NCBI GenBank assembly: GCA_949128115.1
Contig: OX421963.1
Location: 39,787,979 to 39,851,978, forward strand
DNA from: Anaspis maculata
Taxonomy: Eukaryota > Arthropoda > Insecta > Coleoptera > Scraptiidae
DNA length: 64,000 nt
Direction of reading: 5' to 3'
Below, in pieces: positions 57,557-64,000 of this stretch. Position 1 is the first letter of the stretch; each line of letters begins with the position of its first letter. The notes below the pieces were generated by a model. That model saw only the letters and a list, made by a program, of their open reading frames with translations, was not told the origin of the DNA and made no database searches. A program made the position numbers and the translations under genes.

Positions 57557-60536
57557 CTGCAAGCAAATTAAAACGGAAATTAAATTTGAGGTGTACAATT
57601 TAGCATCCGAATGGAATAAACAACATCGAGGTTTCAACTAATCAAGAATATCGACTGTTCAAACAATGAATGGCTAGGATAAATTTTATATTTTATCCCT
57701 GGCCCTTTGAACAAGCAAAAAAGTCACTAGTTAGCTATGACTATTAGCTAGTTAGCTAGTTAAATATGAGTACAAAATTTATATAAGATTACATTCACAT
57801 ATCATTATTATGAAGTCGGATATTTGTGGATAAGACACGTGAGAATTCCCATTCAAACTCTTAACCAGGATCTGTCAATACAGAGCAGTGTGAGCAAAGT
57901 AGTAAATTCATTTCACTGCCTGTCCTTGTAAGAGCTGTATAAGGATGTTCATTCCGACAATGGTCTTATTTTTACAAAGAATTTTCTGAGAAAAAATTCA
58001 CAAGCACAAACAATTTCAACGGGTTTTTAACATGGAAGCACCAGGTACGTATACGAAAAGGAAAGTATATTTTAGAGGCAAACAAGAAGGGGAAGTCGGA
58101 TTATTATAGTATCATTTCGAGATAAACGATCTGGAAAACTCCGACTTCATGGACATTAAATGATCCGCATCATATAATGGGACTTCTGGAGAACAAAATT
58201 TAACCGCTTGAATGAGAGAGGAGAGTCAAGTGCACATAGCTTGAAAATAAATCCATATTATTTCACTCGCATTCTCATTTTTGTTTGGTTTGTGAATAAC
58301 ATTAAATCTACCGGTGTATTCACATTAATCGAATCAATGCCGAACTTAAGGCCAGGATTTTAATGTCCAGCCTAGTGTCCAGCCAGTATCTGAGCCAGTA
58401 ATAGCGCTAAAAGTGGCTCTCAAATCGAGATTGAAATCCATTATAATCCTAGGCTTAGTGACCACAAAATTAAACGAAACGGAAACTGTTACTGTTTCCG
58501 AAAAACCGACCTAGGGACCATTCTGCACGCAGCACGGCATGGCTCGGAGCCACAGAAACTCAGAGCTCAGATCTCAGACAGCAATTTAGTTTTTGCAGAG
58601 GTCTATCGGAATTGGGGTAGGTTGTAGGTTCTTGAATGATTATAACAGAAAATAACATTGACAGTTTTACGCTGCGTTAAATCATCCAAAGTTAATGGAA
58701 ACTCTCGTCAATCTAATTGGGAAGGAACCCATCTACTTGACTACCTGACTGACTACCCACTGAACGGAGGATGATGCTCGGTGGAGTACGTCTTGAAAAT
58801 TGAAATTTTCTTTGATCCATCCCCATGTTAACGAATTAGCTTTTTATAGCACAGCGTTACGTCGACTCAATTTTCAGATGTTTTGAATAAGGACTCACCT
58901 ACCTATCAGATCATGGTTAATTAATACCTTAAATGGCATGGACAAGTGTAGGTACCTATAAGCTACCGTAACTTGTTGTAATTCTCATTTAAATCACGAA
59001 CACAAATTATGCATTCCTTTTAAAATAAGTTTTCTGAAGACGTGCCGTGCTACTGTAGTGCACCTAGTACCTAAAGGTAGGTAGAGGCAGGTGGGTAATC
59101 ACTGTAATCAGTAATCATAATCAGTAGTCACACGCAAGTGCAATCCTGCAAGTGTGCGCCTAAAATTGTGAGAACTTTTAATTTTTTTAATAACTAGAAG
59201 GAGGAAAATTTTGCACCGAATAAGATTTCCCTGAATTTATTTTCACATCGTCGAAGTTAACCGTAACTAAAACTGATTTTTAAACGTCCACTATCTGTGA
59301 TCTGTTTTGTCACCCACTCTTCGTACGGCGAAATCGGTGATCCTATGAATGGATGTCTACTAGAGGGTAACATGATGATGCTTCATCAAGTTATATGTTC
59401 ACCAAGGTATACAGGGTGTCCAAAAGTATCGTATTCGGGCGACTGAAACTGTGGTTGGGAGATTCAACTTGTTTGGGCGAGGTTTAGGAGGCGGAAGCTG
59501 GGGGCGGCGACAAATAAAAAATGGCCTATCTCTCCTCATTTTCAATCAGCTATCCATCAGCGAAAGAAGTAAAAGTATATCTTCAGGTTTATGTTTTAAA
59601 TTGAGTATGTTTGAGTTGATTGGGGACGGTTTAATTTATGTCGGAAGCGTATAAGCCTAAGCTTATCGTATGGGTAGCAGCTATTAATTATCTAGAAAAT
59701 TAGTATGCCAAACAATCAGATCTAGGAGGAATCGCAACATCTATGTTATTTCAAGTTGATCGTGGGCGGTTTTCTCTATGTTGGTGGCGCAATATGAAAA
59801 TTCAATATAGCCCAGACCGGCATTGGGAATGGTAGCTGTGTGTCAGCGGAAAAATTAGAGAGCTAGGGCGTCTGGTTTGAGAGTAGTCTACTCAATCACG
59901 GACACCACCGGACCTACGGATAAAGCGGCTGCAATAGCGATTTTCACAAGTGAGAAAAACGTGAACAAAAATTTGAATAAAGCTGTCACAGTAATCGCAA
60001 TGGCTAGGGATCACTTTGGCTTTCCACTTTCAAAGAGGCTGAATCACCAGATCATCTTATAAGCTCTCTGGCTGAATTTCCAAAGGCTTGCAAGCTGCAA
60101 GATTCCTTATTCGCAGCATTTCGTCAAATACGTTACTATGTAATTTTCGACATAAAAGGGAAACGAATTGCGAGTATTCAAGCCCTTGAAGGAAGCGATA
60201 AGGAAGACTTATTAGAGCGACAACGCCCGAGGAACGGTCTCACAAGAAATATATTCTAATCATGGGTCTTTTTGTTGCTATCATTTGACAGTAATAAGGT
60301 TTTGATTATAGCTCATTTTTTACGAAGGTCACACTCAAGCAAGAATACCGCTGTTTCATGTTGAAGAAAAATAGAATAAAATACTCGATCAATACATTTT
60401 TATGAAGAGGTAACTACATACTTACAGATATTCATAAACAATACCTGTGACTTTGAAAAGGGTTAATTTTAGTATGATGACTATTGACCATTTGGAACGA
60501 TGTCGCTGGTCCTGTGCTGAAGTTTGTGATACAATA
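57557..60536. other. COLGALT upstream intron or flank; no further exon found
   Basis: I looked on the minus strand for the expected preceding exon (family motif VINLxRRxDRR) and did not find it. Near 57940-58010 the plus strand reads HSDNGLIFTKNF, like a decayed integrase, but only for a dozen residues. A TA-CAGGGTGTCC terminus of the 50189-50950 family lies at 59412 without a visible partner. Confidence 0.35.
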
Positions 60537-62273
60537 CAGGGTGTCCCATAATTAGCGTGCAATACTTCACCAGCAGATTCTGCGACCTAAACTAAGAAAA
60601 AAAGTTCCCATAAACATAGGTCGAAAAATGCTTCATAAGGGAGCTACAGCCCTCTAAAAGTGGTACCCTGAAGATGGTTTTTATTTAATATCTGCGAAAC
60701 TGTTAACAGCAGAATCCTGAAATTTTGCACATCGGCCAATCTTTTTATGTCCAATAATATGTGACAATAACAATTTCAAAATTCTATCCATTAATGGGTC
60801 AGACTGTGGAGGGTGGGGGGTAAAATCACCCCAACTTTTTCAAGTGCTGTTTTTTTTGCAACTTTAGCAAAAAATTGTGAAACCCTGAGGCATTTTGCAT
60901 TAAAAATGTCTTCCTGTTCAACTTCGATAGGAAGCACCGTTCTCGAGTAAAATCGATTTGAAACTTACCCTACATGTCATAAAAATTCATAATGAAAATA
61001 ACAAAAAAAAAAATGAGCGTAGGCCATGGAGCCGACTACTATGTTTGGGAAAAAATAATCGAAACAGGTGACAGGCCAGAGCACGACCACTACAGAAGCC
61101 ATACACGAAGTTCATGTCTGCCAGCTCTTGGTTTGTGAAACGTTTTATTTTCACAAAACAGTACCCGCAATAAAACTTCTTTAATTAGCTTTAATAAGGG
61201 GTCTCTGATTCGACTAAAAAAGTTGTTAGCGGGAACCGGTCTTATTTTATTTTTTTCGTCAAGTAGAAACTCCTCCAAAAAGAAAATGTACGAGCATTGC
61301 TATCAAATTTAGGAAATTTCCAAAAAAATTTGAAAATTTTTGATTTTGATTTTTGAAAATGCAAAAACTAGATATCATCGACAATGCATCTTTTCCCAAG
61401 AAAGTCGCATGCCAAATTTGAACTTTCCATTCTAAAAAAAAGGGTACCAAAAATGATTTCTCGTAGACATGAAAAAGTGAATTTAGTAGAAATCATTTTT
61501 GGTACCTTTTTTTGAAAATAGAGAGTTCAAATGGCATGCGACTTTCTTGGGGGAAGATGAACTTGAATTTTTTTTTGAAATTTCCAAAATTTGATAGCAA
61601 TGCCCGTACATTTTTTTCTTGGAGGAGTTTCTACTTGATGAAAAAAATAAAATAAAACCTATTCCCGTCAACAACTTTTTTAGTCGCATCAAAAACCCCT
61701 TAAACACAACTTTCAAACACACTGTCACTCATTTCATGAATCTGTCACCCTGTCTTAATTATTTTTCCCCAAACATAGTAGTCGTGTTCCATGGCCTACG
61801 CTCAATTTTTTTCTTTTTGTAATTTCATTATCAATTTTTATGACAGGTAGGGTAATTTTCAAATCGATTTCACTCGAGAACGGTGCTTCCTATCGGAGTT
61901 GAACAAGAGGACCTTTTTTATGCAAAATGCTTTGAAGTTTCATAAATTCATGCTAAAGTTGCAAAAAAACGACATTTGAAAAAGTTGGGGTGATTTCACC
62001 CCCCACCCCCCACAGTCTGACCCATTTCTGGATAGAATTTTGGAATTATTATTATTGCATATTATTGGACATCAAAAGATTGGAAAATTTCATGATTCTG
62101 CTGTCAACGGTTCCGAAGATATTAAATAAAAACCATCTTCAGGGTACAACTTTTAGAGGGCTGTAACTCGCTTACGGAGCATTTTTTGACCTATGATTAT
62201 GGGAACTTTTTTCCTTATTTTCAGCCGTAGAATCTGCTGGTGAAGTATTGCACGCTAATTATGGGACACCCTG
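60537..62273. mobile_element. 1.74-kb foldback L, CAGGGTGTCCC ends, TA target site
   Basis: CAGGGTGTCCCATAATTAGC and GTGCAATACTTCACC at the left are mirrored at the right. The mirror continues for some 800 bp through CGAGAACGGTGCTTCCTATC and GGAGGAGTTTCTACTTGATG to a centre near 61475. TA lies on both sides (60535-60536, 62274-62275). The left arm is about 140 bp longer, mainly through 61070-61180. Frames at 61090-61278 and 61619-61822 are the same sequence on opposite arms. No transposase. Confidence 0.9.
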
Positions 62274-62283
62274 TATATGTAAT

Positions 62284-63641
62284 TAGTGATGCAAAATGCT
62301 CGAGCACGTATTTTTGGAGAACGTTCTCGGAGCACAAACGAGCATGAACGAGAATAAACGAGCAGTAACGGGAAAAACCCGAGCATATATGTTTTTAAAC
62401 AAATAATGAATGCTTTGAAATGCTTTTTCAGATAAATTCTGAAAGTTCTCAAGATTCTCAAAATTCTCAAATTTCTCAAGTTTCTCCGATATTTCTTTTG
62501 AAATCAACCTTTTACCTAGGTACCTAACTAAAAAGAATTTTCCATGTTCTTTTCGAACCAAAAAATGATATTTAAACAGAGCAGTGCCCCATTGCAACAT
62601 CGTAGTCCATATGCGTCGTTATATCGTATGCCTAGTCGATGATTTTTCAATATACAATGCATAAATAGCTATTTCCACGCAATATTTCGCTATCCGAAGC
62701 AATTTGGTCTCATTTCTATGGCTGCAGTACATGTATCTAAAGTCCTTATGGAGTACACCTAAACTAAATACTTCAGAATTACTTGAAATCCATCGTGAAA
62801 ATATTGAAGTACTTGTGAAGTACCTAACTGAAGTTCCTGTGAAGTACTTGAAGTATGGAGTATGGTGTACATGATTTTGCCTAGCAATCGACCACCTTTC
62901 GGTTAGGTTAACCCATATTTAGAAGAAGAAAAAAGAACTTTTTTCACGCGACTATTTTGTTGCAGCGATTTTAAAAATTCGCGTGATGCCATGAGCGTTC
63001 CTATTGGCACTGCGCGTGGAACGAACACAGCATGCAAGTATCGCGGTGAGAAAAGTAGGGATGGAAGATGGGGCAGTGACGTCACCAGCGTTTTATTTGA
63101 TATTTTTGAGGCACTTAGAATAGAGATATCGCGCTGCAGCTTTCACTATAAATAGTATGAAAAAATGTAGTTTCATTTTAAAAAAATAAGAAAATGGAGT
63201 CCATTGGCCCATTTAACGATGTAAATACCTATCACACGTTGACCTTGGGTCAAAACGAGGTTCAAAATTGATACAGCAAAAACAAAACTTTGGTCAATTT
63301 TGAGTTATTTTTCCACGTGGGTTATAAAAACCTATCATGAATTTTGGATAAAAATGGTGAAATAAGTTGAAAAACTTGAAAACTGGAATTTTTCCAGTGG
63401 TTACTTCAACATTTCATGCAAAAATCGAAGCAAAATTGACCAACTTCCATTATTTTGGCTTAATTGTGCGGGAAGTGGGAGAAACCATTGGCCGGGATCG
63501 TGCTCGAGAACGTGCTGAAACTGCTGAATATGCTCAAAGTGCTTTTGAGGAGAACGTTCGCGCACAAGCGTTTTTTCGTGCGCGAACTTTCGCGAACGTT
63601 CTCAGGAGCATAAAAGGAACGTTCCCTTCCTCGCATCACTA
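62284..63641. mobile_element. hAT-type non-autonomous element, 1358 bp, perfect 8-bp duplication
   Basis: It starts TAGTGATGC and ends GCATCACTA. The flanks are identical 8-mers TATGTAAT at 62276-62283 and 63642-63649. GAACGTTC-containing motifs lie near the ends (GAGAACGTTCTCGG at 62322, GAGAACGTTCGCGC near 63550, GCGAACGTTCTCAG near 63591). These could be transposase-binding sites. No frame of transposase length exists. It begins directly beside foldback L. Confidence 0.9.
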
Positions 63642-63649
63642 TATGTAAT

Positions 63650-64000
63650 AGACAATAAAACATGAAATTTTTTGATGACTACGTGGAGAGGACAGTTCAG
63701 GATGTTCAGATGGCTAATGCGGCGATTTCCGGTCACCTGAACGTAATGAACGGAATGAACCTAATTTGTCTTGAACAATAAATTTCAAGTTACTCCACGT
63801 TTTAGCTCAGAAATGCCTTATATGTCAACACGACGAAGGTAATGTATGTACTTACTTACATCACAGCACCACACCTAAAAGTATTTCACTGAGTTTATCA
63901 CGGTTTATCACGTCAAGGAACAAATGAAGTTGGGAAACTCCCGTGAGCCGCGCCGCGGTGATCCGACGAAGGATGAGATTTAAAATATCCGCAATAACAT
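63650..64000. other. Window edge, no confident gene
   Basis: The last 100 bases include a GC-rich patch (GAGCCGCGCCGCGGTGATCC). A minus-strand frame is open to the window edge for about 45 codons, but it is too short to judge. Confidence 0.3.

Noticed and set aside
57940..58010. Short integrase-like match (HSDNG followed by IFTKNF)
   Set aside because: Only about a dozen residues, with stops on either side; too short to call.
61090..61822. Paired frames in foldback L
   Set aside because: Mirror images of the same arm sequence; no domain recognised.
63850..64000. Possible further COLGALT exon near the right edge
   Set aside because: The open frame on the minus strand shows none of the family motifs expected upstream of the 57488-57556 exon.

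Overview
This is a stretch of animal nuclear DNA, most probably from an insect. The evidence is one spliced animal gene with GT-AG introns, a decayed Ty3/gypsy retrotransposon with an LTR, AT-rich spacer rich in GTAGGTACCTA-type words, long (GT)n, (CT)n and (GTCC)n runs, and a very dense load of non-autonomous inverted-repeat transposons. The order of insect cannot be told from the sequence alone. No tRNA, rRNA, CRISPR array or prokaryotic operon was seen.

The only confidently recognised host gene is on the minus strand. It is the 3' half of a procollagen hydroxylysine galactosyltransferase (COLGALT, glycosyltransferase family 25), in four exons at 57488-57556, 49284-49341, 49095-49219 and 42379-42742. 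Reading frame and splice phase agree across all joins, and the protein ends in an ER-retrieval-like REDL. The upstream exons lie to the right, probably outside the window. Two introns are large (8.1 and 6.4 kb) and are filled with mobile-element hairpins; the third is 64 nt. One weak candidate for a small unknown gene lies at 6092-6316 on the plus strand.

The rest is layered repeats. (a) 0.9-4 kb: a foldback element split by element A, with a 5-bp target duplication. (b) 5-10 kb: short MITEs, the small candidate gene and a degraded copy of repeat S split by foldback E. (c) 11-23.4 kb: a nest in which inverted copies of repeat T enclose two direct copies of the 2-kb repeat S. The second S copy has swallowed a 5.8-kb block bordered by GTGGGGAC motifs, which itself holds a hAT element and further palindromes, and a foldback whose arms are 21-bp tandem repeats. 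(d) 23.4-28 kb: mostly unique DNA with a 47-bp minisatellite. (e) 28-31 kb: palindrome J with a second copy of A. (f) 32.7-40.8 kb: a palindrome, a solo LTR, MITEs and a 2.5-kb composite with TA target sites. (g) 42.4-57.6 kb: the COLGALT gene; its introns hold the gypsy remnant and LTR, foldbacks, and a third, truncated copy of A. (h) 60.5-63.6 kb: a 1.7-kb palindrome followed directly by a 1.36-kb hAT-type element with a perfect 8-bp target duplication.

No transposase ORF was found in any of these elements, so all appear to be moved by enzymes encoded elsewhere. Where an empty copy of the host repeat is also in the window, the insertion could be verified by direct comparison. The clearest theme is several families of long, nearly palindromic foldback elements, some sharing AGT...ACT ends, nested in one another and packed into the introns of a housekeeping gene.
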